This document shows, in pieces, positions 15,179-23,578 of a stretch of 64,000 nt of DNA. A program made the position numbers and the translations under genes. The stretch is from Desulfosudis oleivorans Hxd3 (GTDB lineage Bacteria; Desulfobacterota; Desulfobacteria; Desulfobacterales; Desulfosudaceae): assembly GCF_000018405.1 (NCBI RefSeq), contig NC_009943.1, positions 1,739,001 to 1,803,000 of the forward strand, written 5' to 3'. The notes under the pieces were generated by a model. That model saw nothing but the letters and a program-made list of their open reading frames with translations, ran no database searches and was not told where the DNA came from. The first letter of the stretch is position 1, and the number at the start of each line of letters is the position of its first letter.

Positions 15179-15994
15179 CTATTGTAACGGTTTTTTGATA
15201 AATTGTTTATAAGAAACCGGATCATGGGAGCCGATCAGGGTGACGCGGTCTTTCGCTTCAGCCACCAAGGCTTTTAACCGTTCCACCTGTTTTGCGGCCT
15301 GTAACCGGTAGGTGTGGGCCACAGCCCGGAAAAAGGCGACGCCCAGGGGTGTTTTCCCTGTAACCTCATGTTTCACATAGAAGGCGTCCCCGCAGTGAAA
15401 TACCCAGCCCTTTTCGGTTTCGAGGGCCACGCCGCAATGGCCCCGGGTGTGGCCCGGCAGGGGTACCAGCACAATTTGAGAAGGAAGGCCGGAAATATTT
15501 CGAATGCACTCCATGCCGAACCATGGGTCCGGCGACAGCTCGTTTTCATCGTGCAGGACCCAGGCCGGACCATGCTCCACCTGGCACCGGCGGTACCGGT
15601 GTTTTTCTCCGCTGTTTTCCGGTGAAAACACGGCATCATATTCCGGTTTCAGGACATGTACCCGGGCATGGGAAAAGTCGGAAAGTCCGCCGGCATGGTC
15701 GCTGTCCAGGTGGGTGCAGATGACATGCGTCACCCTTTCCGGGGCAATGCCCAGTTGTTCGACCTGGTAGACGGCCGTGTCCTTAATGTCGGGCCGTGCG
15801 TTGAGCAGGCGATTGGCCGGGCCCAGGCGAAGGGGATCGGCCATGTCTCTGGTGCCGAAACCTGTGTCGATCAGGATGCAGGTTGTGCCGGTTTCCAGCA
15901 GCAGACAGATGGAGGGTACGGTGGCAAGATGGGGCGCAAACCATTTTGCCAGCTTCGGAAACATGGTGGCGCAGTTCATATAATGAATTTTCAT
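15179..15994 (-). CDS. MBL-fold metallohydrolase
   Basis: A 271-residue metallo-beta-lactamase-fold protein of the AttM/quorum-quenching-lactonase-like branch. The metal motif is THLDSDHAGGL (HxxxDH, with leucine-aspartate in place of the usual HxHxDH first positions: H-L-D-S-D-H). Later ligands are in PLPGHTRGHCGVAL, HCGDAFY and the final LIGSHDP. It should be a cytoplasmic hydrolase with a dinuclear metal centre; the substrate is unknown, with lactones or thioesters possible. The ATG at 15994 was chosen over an in-frame GTG two codons earlier because GAGGTGACC directly precedes it. A second, unrelated MBL gene lies 81 bp upstream on the same strand. Confidence 0.87.
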   Translation of the reverse strand: MKIHYMNCATMFPKLAKWFAPHLATVPSICLLLETGTTCILIDTGFGTRDMADPLRLGPANRLLNARPDIKDTAVYQVEQLGIAPERVTHVICTHLDSDHAGGLSDFSHARVHVLKPEYDAVFSPENSGEKHRYRRCQVEHGPAWVLHDENELSPDPWFGMECIRNISGLPSQIVLVPLPGHTRGHCGVALETEKGWVFHCGDAFYVKHEVTGKTPLGVAFFRAVAHTYRLQAAKQVERLKALVAEAKDRVTLIGSHDPVSYKQFIKKPLQ

Positions 15995-16075
15995 GGTCAC
16001 CTCTTTTTTGGCAGCGACTAAAAATTTAAATTCACCGCATAAAAAGCAGAGCTCCAGAGGAAGCCCCGTCTGTTT

Positions 16076-17041
16076 TCAGGCCGCAAAAAACCGGTTTCCC
16101 ACGGCCTCTATTTTTTCTTCCCTTGCCAGCTCCTCCAGCGTGAGAATGATCCAGCCGTCGGCGAGATTCCGCTTCTGGGCGTGCTCATCCCGGTAAAGCG
16201 CGCCGGCGATTTCATTGATGGTGGCCCCCCTGCCGCTGGTTTGCGCGATCACGGCCAGCACATCGGCGGTGCGCTGGGCCCGGTGGGCCAGAATCTGGCG
16301 AATGCGTTGCCGGGGTTCTCTGATGGGGCTGCCGTGGGCGCTTAAAATCAGGTCCAGTTTCGGCAGGGCCAGAATTCGTTCCAGTGTTTGCGTGTAGGCG
16401 GAGATGGACGACAGGGGCGGACCCAGCCAGGTGGTGATGGAGCGCAGAATGGTGTCGCCGGAAAAAAGAATGCCCCGATCTTCGCTGTACAGGGCGACAT
16501 GATCGTCCCAGTGACCCGGTGCCGGCAGTATTTGCCACGGCTCATCGTTGATTGTCAGTTGACTGTTTTCCTCAACAAAGGTGTCGGGCCGGTCGATAAA
16601 GGTGGTGCCCAGCAGCAGGGATTGAATAACGGCCAGGTAGGCGGTGAGGGTCATCTTTTTTCGAAGGCCGATGTCATACTTCCAGTAGGCCAGGGCCCGG
16701 CGCCGGTATCTTGCCGGGTCGAGATTGACGGCCATTTTTGGGGTGAGCATGGACTGGATGCCGAAGCGCTTTTTCAGGTAACCAAGGCCTGAAAAGTGGT
16801 CGGGGTGGGAGTGGCTGGGAAGGGCCCGGGTAACGGCGAACGGTGTGCCCCGGGCGGCCATCACGGCCTGAATCCGTTCCATCTCTTTTGCCAGGTGTTC
16901 CAGAATGGCCTTTCTGCCGTAGCCGGTGTCAAAGACCAAGCCGTCGGAACCGGCCAGCACGTAGAGGTTGACCGGCGGCATAAGGGCGCCCATGGCCCCT
17001 TGTTCAGTGATCATGAAAATGTTGGGAGCAACCTCTTGCAC
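16076..17041 (-). CDS. MBL-fold metallohydrolase with C-terminal winged-helix-like region (LACTB2-like)
   Basis: A 321-residue protein with the metal motif LPSHSHPDHFSGLGY (HSHPDH), further ligands in PAPGHWDDHVAL and FSGDTIL, and LILSAHGSPI. The C-terminal 75 residues (from about 245, RQRIRQILAHRAQRTADVLAVI and on) resemble the helical winged-helix tail of LACTB2-type hydrolases. Substrates in this group include thioesters, nucleic acids and lactones; nothing here decides. Its position between the sigma-54 activator and another MBL gene, next to a large acyl-CoA operon, makes an acyl-thioester hydrolase attractive but unproven. A short ATCGGT-type tract lies in the 41-bp gap upstream. Confidence 0.85.
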   Translation of the reverse strand: MQEVAPNIFMITEQGAMGALMPPVNLYVLAGSDGLVFDTGYGRKAILEHLAKEMERIQAVMAARGTPFAVTRALPSHSHPDHFSGLGYLKKRFGIQSMLTPKMAVNLDPARYRRRALAYWKYDIGLRKKMTLTAYLAVIQSLLLGTTFIDRPDTFVEENSQLTINDEPWQILPAPGHWDDHVALYSEDRGILFSGDTILRSITTWLGPPLSSISAYTQTLERILALPKLDLILSAHGSPIREPRQRIRQILAHRAQRTADVLAVIAQTSGRGATINEIAGALYRDEHAQKRNLADGWIILTLEELAREEKIEAVGNRFFAA

Positions 17042-17061
17042 TGCGTTTCCTTATTATCCAA

Positions 17062-17082
17062 ATCGGTATCGGTATCGAATCG
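17062..17082 (+). repeat. Short ATCGGT hexanucleotide tract
   Basis: ATCGGTATCGGTATCGAATCG, a short tract between the activator stop and the downstream MBL gene. It is the same family as the longer tracts at 19882 and 20239. Confidence 0.75.
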
Positions 17083-19863
17083 TTACCGGTTTCCCCGCAC
17101 ATTCAGCCGCTTCATTCTGTTATACAGGCTGGTGCGTTTCATGCCAAGGATTTTGGCGGCCCCGTCTGGCCCGGCGATTTTGCCCCCGGTTTTTTCAAGC
17201 ACGTGGTGAATATAGCGCCGCTGCAGTTCGTCAAGGGTGGGCAGGTCGGTAAACGGATCGGCCCCGGGCCGCGTATGGCCCGCGGGCAGGTCCAGTTCCA
17301 GGTGGTCTCCGGTGGAGAGCAGTACCCCGCGCTCAATCACGTTTTCCAGCTCCCGCACATTGCCCGGCCATGGATAGGCACAAAGCCGTTGTTGGACTTC
17401 CGGGCTCAGCACCATTGCAGGCCGGTTGTGGCGCAGGCTGTGGCGCCGCAGGAAACAGGCGGCCAGAAGAACGATGTCCTGTTTCCGTTCCCTCAGGGGC
17501 GGCACCGTGATGGGAATGACGTTAAGCCGGTAATAGAGGTCCTCCCGGAACCGGCCGGCAGCTACTTGCCCGGCCAGGTCCCGGTTGGTGGCGGCGATCA
17601 GCCGGAAGTCGGAGAAAAGGGGCTTGGTGCCGCCCAGGCGCTGAATGGTCTTTTCCTGGAGCGCCCGCAGCAGCTTGACCTGGATCGACTTGGGAATCTC
17701 ACCCACCTCGTCGATAAACAGGGTGCCCTGGTGGGCCAGTTCCAGCAGCCCCTTTTTTTGGCGGTCCGCGCCGGTGAAAGCCCCTTTTTCATGGCCGAAC
17801 AGCTCGCTTTCCACCAGGCCCTCGGGTATGGCGGTGGGGTCCACCACGATCAGGGGCATATCGCACCGGCGGCTCTGCTGGTGTATTCGCCGGGCCACCA
17901 GCTCCTTACCCACGCCGGTTTCACCCAGGATCAGTACGGTGCTGTCCGTTGGCGCCACCTGGTCCACCTGGGTCAGCACGGCCTTGATCCGGCTGCTTTC
18001 CCCCACGATCTCCACCGTTCCGGTGACGGTGGAGGGCACGGCCAGTGGCGGCCGGAGTTTTTCAAATCCCCGGGAAAGATCCCATGCGTGTTCGATATAG
18101 CTGCCCAGTGTGTGGACCAGCCGGTTTAACTGGGCCGGGTCGAGGAAGTTGAAACAGTCGGTTACATAGGCGTTGTCATGGTACAGCACGCCCCTGGGTT
18201 TACCCTCGATTTGAAAGGGAAGGCAGAGAATCGCCTTTTCCCGGTAGGGATCGTCGGACCTGTCGCCCCGACGTACCAGGATAGACCGGCCTTCCCGCCA
18301 TGCGTCAAACACCAGGGCCAGATTGGAGCGGAAGGCGTTGGAAAAGATCTCGGTTTCGGTCAGGTTGCAGGCGGCACGCAGGGCCGGTGTCTGTTTCGGC
18401 GTATCGGAAAACCAGAACAGGGCGCCCCGTTCCGCGCCGAAGTAACGGTTGGTGGCCTGCACCAGCCGGGTAAACAGCCGGTCCGGCGCCGGGCCGGGCA
18501 TGAGCTCGGAAATGATGTCGATAAACCGGAGCAGGAATTCCTCCTTTACCTCCGGCGTCGGTTCCCGGGCCGGCTCTTCGGCAAGCAGGTGGCGAAGGTC
18601 GTCCGGGAAAAAGGTCTCTCCGTAGCCGGCCAGTTCTTTCCAGGCTTTTCGGGCCTGGCGCCGGGCTTCGGCAGGGTCGTCCCGCTTCAGGTGAATGCGC
18701 ATCAGGGTAAACCGGGTTTTGGCCAGTTGTACCGGGGTGCCCGACTGCGCCAGGTATTCCGCGCTGGCGTTCAGGTCCTTTTCAACGGTTTCGGGCTCGG
18801 CACCGAGAAAAAGGCGCTGCTCGGCCATCAGCCGCAGCAGCACGCCCTTTAAATGAATGTTGGGTTCCCGCATGATGCGCATCACTTCCCGCTGCATCTC
18901 GGTTTCGGAAAAGATGGGCTTGCCCGCCTTGTAGAGTTCAAACCCCATCTCCAGAAAAATCGGCGTGGCATACTGCCGGACCAGGCCGGCGGTGGTCCCT
19001 TCGACAATGGCGTGGGTGATGTAGCGGTTGGCCTCCTCCAGCCGGCCCTCGGCAAAGTGGTAGTAGGCCATGCCGCCCCTGGCAAAATAGAGGGCCAGGT
19101 CGTTGCCGGTCTTTTCCCCTTCAGAAATGGCGCCGGACAGGTGAATGGCCGCCTCCTTGTTCTTCTTGAGTTCCAGCAGGACAATACCCAGCACGGCCCG
19201 GGTGGTGGCCGCAAGTGCCCGGTCTCCCCGTTCCAGGAGCATGCGGCGGTAGTAGTCCAGGGTGCCGATGGCCCGGTGAAACTGGCCCAGGTAGGCGGCA
19301 CAGTAGCCCAGCCACATGGGGGCCGACGGGTTGGGTACCAGGGGCCCCTGAGTGGTTTCAAACCGTTCCACCGCGGCTTCAAAGTAGGCGATGGCTTTGG
19401 TGAACATGCCTTGAAGGTGGTGGTAAAGGCCGACAAATTCGGCGGCGCCGGCCTGAATGTCCTCGTCCCCCAGGGCTTCCACCTCGGTTTTGCCCTGTTG
19501 AAAAAAAGGAATGGCCGCCGACCGCTGGTTGGAAAAATAGTAGTGCCGGCCCAGGTGCAGCTTGATCATGGCCTTTGAGCGAAGGTCGCCCAGGTGTTCG
19601 GCCGCTTTCAGGGCCGCCTGGAGAAAGGGGATGGTTTGGCCAAACCCTTTGCCCAGAATAAAGTTCAGGTTGGAAAGCTCCAGGGTGGCTGCCACCAGCA
19701 CATGGCTGGTTTCCGGCCGGTCCCCGGCGGCAAGCCGGGCCACCGCGTTGTGAAAATGGATCCGGGCCGCCTCCCGGTCAGCCGTTTCAAGGGCCGCCCG
19801 GGCCAGGTCCACCTCCAGGCGGGCCGCTTCTTCAGTATAGGCAGGCGGGGGTGCAGGATTCAT
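17083..19863 (-). CDS. Sigma-54-dependent activator with TPR and GAF sensor regions
   Basis: A 926-residue regulator. Residues 1 to about 430 are alpha-helical TPR-like repeats (for example HLGDLRSKAMIKLHLGRHYY). About 450-600 is a GAF-like sensor ending in CLPFQIEGKPRGVLYHDN. From about 625 comes the AAA+ domain with Walker A LGETGVGKE near 645, the sigma-54 contact loop GAFTGA near 690, Walker B TLFIDEVGEIP and the R-finger segment RFREDLYYRLNVIP. The C-terminus is a Fis-type helix-turn-helix (AAKILGMKRTSLYNRMKRL). There is no receiver domain, so it senses a ligand directly. The start at 19863 follows GGAAGGAGGAAG. It is divergent from the thiolase operon, whose upstream region has a sigma-54-like promoter and a palindromic site, so it is the likely regulator of that operon. 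Confidence 0.93.
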   Translation of the reverse strand: MNPAPPPAYTEEAARLEVDLARAALETADREAARIHFHNAVARLAAGDRPETSHVLVAATLELSNLNFILGKGFGQTIPFLQAALKAAEHLGDLRSKAMIKLHLGRHYYFSNQRSAAIPFFQQGKTEVEALGDEDIQAGAAEFVGLYHHLQGMFTKAIAYFEAAVERFETTQGPLVPNPSAPMWLGYCAAYLGQFHRAIGTLDYYRRMLLERGDRALAATTRAVLGIVLLELKKNKEAAIHLSGAISEGEKTGNDLALYFARGGMAYYHFAEGRLEEANRYITHAIVEGTTAGLVRQYATPIFLEMGFELYKAGKPIFSETEMQREVMRIMREPNIHLKGVLLRLMAEQRLFLGAEPETVEKDLNASAEYLAQSGTPVQLAKTRFTLMRIHLKRDDPAEARRQARKAWKELAGYGETFFPDDLRHLLAEEPAREPTPEVKEEFLLRFIDIISELMPGPAPDRLFTRLVQATNRYFGAERGALFWFSDTPKQTPALRAACNLTETEIFSNAFRSNLALVFDAWREGRSILVRRGDRSDDPYREKAILCLPFQIEGKPRGVLYHDNAYVTDCFNFLDPAQLNRLVHTLGSYIEHAWDLSRGFEKLRPPLAVPSTVTGTVEIVGESSRIKAVLTQVDQVAPTDSTVLILGETGVGKELVARRIHQQSRRCDMPLIVVDPTAIPEGLVESELFGHEKGAFTGADRQKKGLLELAHQGTLFIDEVGEIPKSIQVKLLRALQEKTIQRLGGTKPLFSDFRLIAATNRDLAGQVAAGRFREDLYYRLNVIPITVPPLRERKQDIVLLAACFLRRHSLRHNRPAMVLSPEVQQRLCAYPWPGNVRELENVIERGVLLSTGDHLELDLPAGHTRPGADPFTDLPTLDELQRRYIHHVLEKTGGKIAGPDGAAKILGMKRTSLYNRMKRLNVRGNR

Positions 19864-19881
19864 CTTCCTCCTTCCAATCAA

Positions 19882-19925
19882 AATCGGTATCGCTGTCGGT
19901 ATCGGTATCGGTATCGAAATCGAAA
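19882..19925 (+). repeat. ATCGGT hexanucleotide tract, copy A
   Basis: About seven units of ATCGGT and close variants (ATCGCT, GTCGGT, ATCGAA) right upstream of the activator's ribosome-binding site. The first ~35 bp, with the flanking CTTCCAATC, are repeated in the same orientation at 20232-20275. Confidence 0.85.
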
Positions 19926-19965
19926 TTTATGGACTTTGATCGTTTTGTTTGTTCTCTTTATCAGT

Positions 19966-20126
19966 GTACTTTTCTTGGCGCCAAGAAAAGTACCAAAAGA
20001 AGCGCGCCCCGCAGCTTGGCCTTCGGCTTCCCTCGCGCAAAGGCTTTTTCCGGGGCGGGCAGGAACTCGCCCGCTTCGCGGTGCTCAAACAACCTGCCCG
20101 CCTGCTTCCGGAAAAAGCCTTTGCGC
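19966..20126. repeat. Palindromic dispersed repeat element
   Basis: It begins with a perfect 28-nt palindrome (19966-19993, half-site GTACTTTTCTTGGC) and contains a perfect 19-bp inverted repeat, GCGCAAAGGCTTTTTCCGG (20035-20053), with its complement at 20108-20126, 54 bp apart. The TTTTCTTGGCGCCAAGAAAA core is familiar from intergenic repeats in many proteobacteria. Confidence 0.85.
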
Positions 20127-20238
20127 TCGGCTGCGCTGCAACGGGCGGAATCATCTACCGGCCACTGTCGGAGCAATGTTTTGTTTCAGTGTTATTTATC
20201 GATTTCCCCAAACTGTCCGGCATTGTTGTTCCTTTCCA

Positions 20239-20280
20239 ATCGGTATCGCTGTCGGTATCGGTATCGCTATCGCTGTCGAA
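20239..20280 (+). repeat. ATCGGT hexanucleotide tract, copy B
   Basis: Seven hexamers (ATCGGT, ATCGCT, GTCGGT, ATCGGT, ATCGCT and so on) in the same orientation and nearly the same order as copy A. The two copies bracket the palindromic element. Confidence 0.85.
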
Positions 20281-20335
20281 GTTAACAATTTTTCATGACC
20301 GGATTGTCACCCGGTTGTTTTAAAAAATCAACCTG

Positions 20336-20377
20336 AATGTTCATATATGGACATTCTTGTGACCTTATATGGACATT
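20336..20377 (+). promoter_or_regulatory. Palindromic operator/enhancer-like site plus half-site
   Basis: AATGTTCATATATGGACATT (20336-20355) is a 20-bp palindrome with one mismatched pair. TATATGGACATT (20344-20355) repeats exactly at 20366-20377, 22 bp or two helical turns later. The sites lie about 60-100 bp before the sigma-54-like promoter, a usual distance for an enhancer-bound activator. Confidence 0.6.
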
Positions 20378-20436
20378 GGCGGATTGGCTTATATGTTTAT
20401 GCATTAAAAAACAGGTGTTTATTTTTTATCGGGCAG

Positions 20437-20452
20437 CGGTATGCTTCTTGCA
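20437..20452 (+). promoter_or_regulatory. Sigma-54-like promoter of the thiolase operon
   Basis: CGGTATGCTTCTTGCA has GG at 20438-20439 and GC at 20450-20451 with exactly ten bases between. It matches about 12 of 16 positions of TGGCACGATTCTTGCA, with a perfect TTCTTGCA -12 half. It ends 64 bp before the first gene. Confidence 0.62.
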
Positions 20453-20516
20453 CAAAATTCACTGTTTTTGGCTTTAAAATTACCAACCATCTGTCATCTA
20501 CAAAAGGAGCTGAACA

Positions 20517-21770
20517 ATGCGCGATGTATATGTGATCGGCGTGGGCATGACCCCATTTGGCAAGCACATGGACAAGAACATGAAAACCCTGGCCGCCGAC
20601 GCCACCAACCGGGCACTGGAACATGCCGGTATTACCAAGGATAAGCTCCAGGTGGCTGTTGTCGGCAATGCCTACCAGGGGTTGGTCACCGGCCAGGAGT
20701 CGATCCGGGGTCAGGTGGTGCTGCGGGCCATGGGCATCGGCGGCATTCCCGTCACCAACGTGGAAAACGCCTGCTGTTCATCGGCCACCGCGCTTCAGGT
20801 GGCGTGGATGGACATTGCCCTGGGCCTTCATGACGTGGCCCTGGTTCTTGGTATGGAAAAAATGTACATGGATGACCGGGAAAAACGGCTCAAGCTCTTT
20901 TCCGCCTCTGCCGACGTGGAGGTCATCGAAATGCTGGTCCAGGCCATGAAGGCCGATGCCGAACGCAAGCGCAAGGAGGCCGAGGCCAGGGGAGAAACCA
21001 AGAAAGAAAAAGAGTCCAAGGGCGGTAGTGCCTTCATGGAAATATACGCCATGGGAGCCCGGCTGCACATGGACAAGTACGGCCTCACCCAGCGGCAGCT
21101 GGCCGTTGTCAGCTCCAAAAACCACAACCACAGTGTGAACAACCCTTATGCCCAGTACCGCAAGCCCTTTACCGTGGAAGAGGTGCTGGCGGCCCAGCCT
21201 ATTGCCTATCCTCTGACCCTTCCCATGTGCGCGCCGGTGGGCGACGGCGCGGCCGCGGCCATCCTGTGTTCTAAAAAGATGATCAAGAAACTGGGGGCCT
21301 CCAAGCCGGTCAAGATCCTGTCCACGGTGGTGGGCGGCGGCATGGACCGGGGCTTTGATGATCCCGACATCGGTGAGCGGGTGGCAAAGGTGGCCTATGA
21401 GGCCGCCGGTGTCGGTCCTGAAGATATCGACGTGGCCGAGTTCCACGATGCCACGGCCTTTGGCGAAGTGGTCAACACCGAGGCCCTGGGGTTCTGTCCC
21501 AGGGGCGAAGGCGGAATTTTTGCCGAGCAGGGTCACTCAACGCTGGGCGGCAAGCTGCCCATCAATCCCTCCGGCGGCCTGGAGTCCAAGGGCCACCCCG
21601 TGGGTGCCACCGGCGCCGGCCAGATCGCCGAGCTGGTGTGGCAGCTGCGGGGCGAGGCTGACGGCCGGCAGGTGGAAGGGGCCCGTATTGCTTTGGCCGA
21701 AAACGGCGGCGGCAACATCGGCATCGAAGAAGCGGCCATGGTGATCACCATTCTTCAGGCTGACTTCTGA
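20517..21770 (+). CDS. Thiolase-like acyltransferase (SCP-x/lipid-transfer type)
   Basis: A 417-residue thiolase-fold protein of the SCP-x type rather than the FadA type. The nucleophile is C86 or C87 in VENACCSSATALQ. The other catalytic parts are EFHDATAFGEV and the C-terminal NPSGGLESKGHPVGATG. A charged insertion near residues 140-168 (KADAERKRKEAEARGETKKE) is unusual. It should cleave or form 3-ketoacyl-CoA. It is the first gene of a five-gene plus-strand operon with a CoA ligase, ferredoxin-nitroreductase, SDR and a second thiolase. AAAAGGAGCTGAACA precedes the ATG. A sigma-54-like promoter upstream suggests control by the divergent activator. Confidence 0.87.
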   Translation: MRDVYVIGVGMTPFGKHMDKNMKTLAADATNRALEHAGITKDKLQVAVVGNAYQGLVTGQESIRGQVVLRAMGIGGIPVTNVENACCSSATALQVAWMDIALGLHDVALVLGMEKMYMDDREKRLKLFSASADVEVIEMLVQAMKADAERKRKEAEARGETKKEKESKGGSAFMEIYAMGARLHMDKYGLTQRQLAVVSSKNHNHSVNNPYAQYRKPFTVEEVLAAQPIAYPLTLPMCAPVGDGAAAAILCSKKMIKKLGASKPVKILSTVVGGGMDRGFDDPDIGERVAKVAYEAAGVGPEDIDVAEFHDATAFGEVVNTEALGFCPRGEGGIFAEQGHSTLGGKLPINPSGGLESKGHPVGATGAGQIAELVWQLRGEADGRQVEGARIALAENGGGNIGIEEAAMVITILQADF

Positions 21771-21903
21771 TCCACTGCGTCCGTCAGGCCGTGACCATGG
21801 GAAGGTGTTCAGGTGTCAATTTCGTTCTGATGTGCTCAAGTCCAGGCGGCAGGGCCTTTCCGGGTTCTGTGGGCTGCCTGTTTAATGAAACAAGGAGGGA
21901 AAC

Positions 21904-23514
21904 ATGTCGGATGTAAACAAATCAGGAAACATCGAAGATCTGTCCATCTTCAAGGCCGTCAACCTGAAGATCGACGATCCGGAAAAGGTGGCCCTGCGGT
22001 TTGTCAATGAGGACGGCACCGAAGAGCCTGTCTCCTATCAAAATCTGTTCGAGCAGACCAACCGCACGGCCCATGCCCTGCTCAAGGCGGGCATCGGCAA
22101 GGGCGACACCTTTACCATGCTTATGAAAAACCATCCGGAGTTTATCTACGCCCTGTTCGCCGCTGTTTCCATCGGCGCCGTGGCCGTGCCCATTGATCCC
22201 CGGTCCAGGGGGCGGAAGCTGGCCTTTCAGATCAAAAACACCAAATCCAAAGGCATTCTCGTGGCCGACCAGTTTATGGAAAGCCTGGAGGAGATCAAGG
22301 CCGATATTTCAGATGTGCCGGTGGTGGGGGTTTTGTACAAGGCCCATCACAAGGTTCCGGAAAACAGCGCCTACCCGGTTTTAAACGAGCTTCTGGAAAC
22401 CGGCAACACCGACATTCCTGACAAGGCACTGCCTTTTGACGCAGGTGCGTCGGCTCAGATCATTCACACATCCGGCACCACCGGCGACCCCAAGGGCGTG
22501 GTGCTCAAGGCAGACCGCTTCCTTATTTATTCCTTCATGGCCGATTTCCTGTGGCAGTATCAGTCCGACGACATTCCCTACACCGGGCTCTCCCTGACCC
22601 ACGGCAACGCCCAGTCCGTGACCCTGATGCCGTCCCTGGCCAAGAAGCTGCCCGCCGTGATCAGCGAGCGGTTTACCAAGAGCAACATCTGGGACATCTG
22701 TCGCAAGTACGGCTGCACCACTTTTTCCCTGCTGGGCGGCATGATGGCTGGCATTTACAACGAACCGCCCCGGCCCGATGACGCGGACAACCCGGTACGC
22801 AAGGTGATCAGCGCGGGCACGCCCCGGGCCATTTGGGAAGACTTTGAAAAACGGTTCGGCGTCAAAATTCACGAATGGTACGCGGCGGTGGAAGGGGGCC
22901 TGGCCCATAACCCGCCGGGCTCCGGTCCCGTCGGTTCATTCGGCAAGCCGCCCCAGGGACTGGTGGAGATGAAGGTTGTGGACGAAAACGACAACGATGT
23001 GCCGCCGGGCGCTCGGGGTGAGCTGATCAGCAGAATGGTCAACGGCCCCACCGAGGTGAACTACTACGGCAAGGCCGACGCATCAAAAGAGAAAACCCGT
23101 GGCGGATGGCTGCGCAGCGGCGACATCTGTCACCAGGACGAAGATGGCTTTTTCTATTTTGATTTCCGCAAGGGCGGCGGGCTCCGCCGCCAGGGCGATT
23201 TTGTCCAGCCCGACCTGATCGAAAAGATCATCGGCGAGCACGAGTCGGTGTCCGAGGTCTGCGTGTACGGCGTGCCCGCCGCGTCGGGTGCCCCGGGCGA
23301 GAGCGACATCGTGGCGGCCATGGCGCCCTTTGCGGGAAGAACCGTGGACGTGGAGGGGGTCAAGCAGACCTGCCTGGCGGAACTGGAGCGCAACTCCGTG
23401 CCCACCTATTTTCAGATCGTCGACGAGATTCCCAAAACCATTTCCGAAAAGATGTTGTCCCGGGTGCTGGAAGAGCAGTTTGACCCCAATGCCCCCAACG
23501 TGATTCGGGTCTGA
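21904..23514 (+). CDS. AMP-forming acyl-CoA synthetase
   Basis: A 536-residue class I adenylate-forming enzyme. The P-loop IIHTSGTTGDPKGVVLK lies near residues 189-205. The adenylation motif is HEWYAAVEGGLAHN (in place of the usual YGxTE), the hinge region is GGWLRSGDICHQDEDGFFYF and the final catalytic lysine is in IPKTISEKMLSRV. It activates a carboxylic acid to acyl-AMP and then acyl-CoA; sequence resembles CaiC/crotonobetaine and fatty acid ligases, and the chain length is not deducible. It is the second gene of the thiolase operon and supplies the CoA ester that the others process. The ATG follows CAAGGAGGGAAAC. Confidence 0.9.
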   Translation: MSDVNKSGNIEDLSIFKAVNLKIDDPEKVALRFVNEDGTEEPVSYQNLFEQTNRTAHALLKAGIGKGDTFTMLMKNHPEFIYALFAAVSIGAVAVPIDPRSRGRKLAFQIKNTKSKGILVADQFMESLEEIKADISDVPVVGVLYKAHHKVPENSAYPVLNELLETGNTDIPDKALPFDAGASAQIIHTSGTTGDPKGVVLKADRFLIYSFMADFLWQYQSDDIPYTGLSLTHGNAQSVTLMPSLAKKLPAVISERFTKSNIWDICRKYGCTTFSLLGGMMAGIYNEPPRPDDADNPVRKVISAGTPRAIWEDFEKRFGVKIHEWYAAVEGGLAHNPPGSGPVGSFGKPPQGLVEMKVVDENDNDVPPGARGELISRMVNGPTEVNYYGKADASKEKTRGGWLRSGDICHQDEDGFFYFDFRKGGGLRRQGDFVQPDLIEKIIGEHESVSEVCVYGVPAASGAPGESDIVAAMAPFAGRTVDVEGVKQTCLAELERNSVPTYFQIVDEIPKTISEKMLSRVLEEQFDPNAPNVIRV

Positions 23515-23578
23515 CACGGCTGACCCCCTGATCGAAAAAGGACAACCAGTGCCCCGCAGGGCGAAAAAGGAGAGCATC

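Larger units (their letters stand above)
19864..20516. other. 653-bp divergent control region built of repeats
   Basis: No gene is seen here. It contains two ATCGGT hexanucleotide tracts (19882-19925 and 20239-20280), a palindromic repeat element (19966-20126), a palindromic operator-like site with a half-site copy (20336-20377) and a sigma-54-like promoter (20437-20452) facing the thiolase operon. Confidence 0.8.

Noticed and set aside
17203-19578. Three long plus-strand frames (308, 224 and 241 codons)
   Set aside because: They lie opposite the sigma-54 activator and are composed of Gly/Pro/His-rich complement sequence without motifs.
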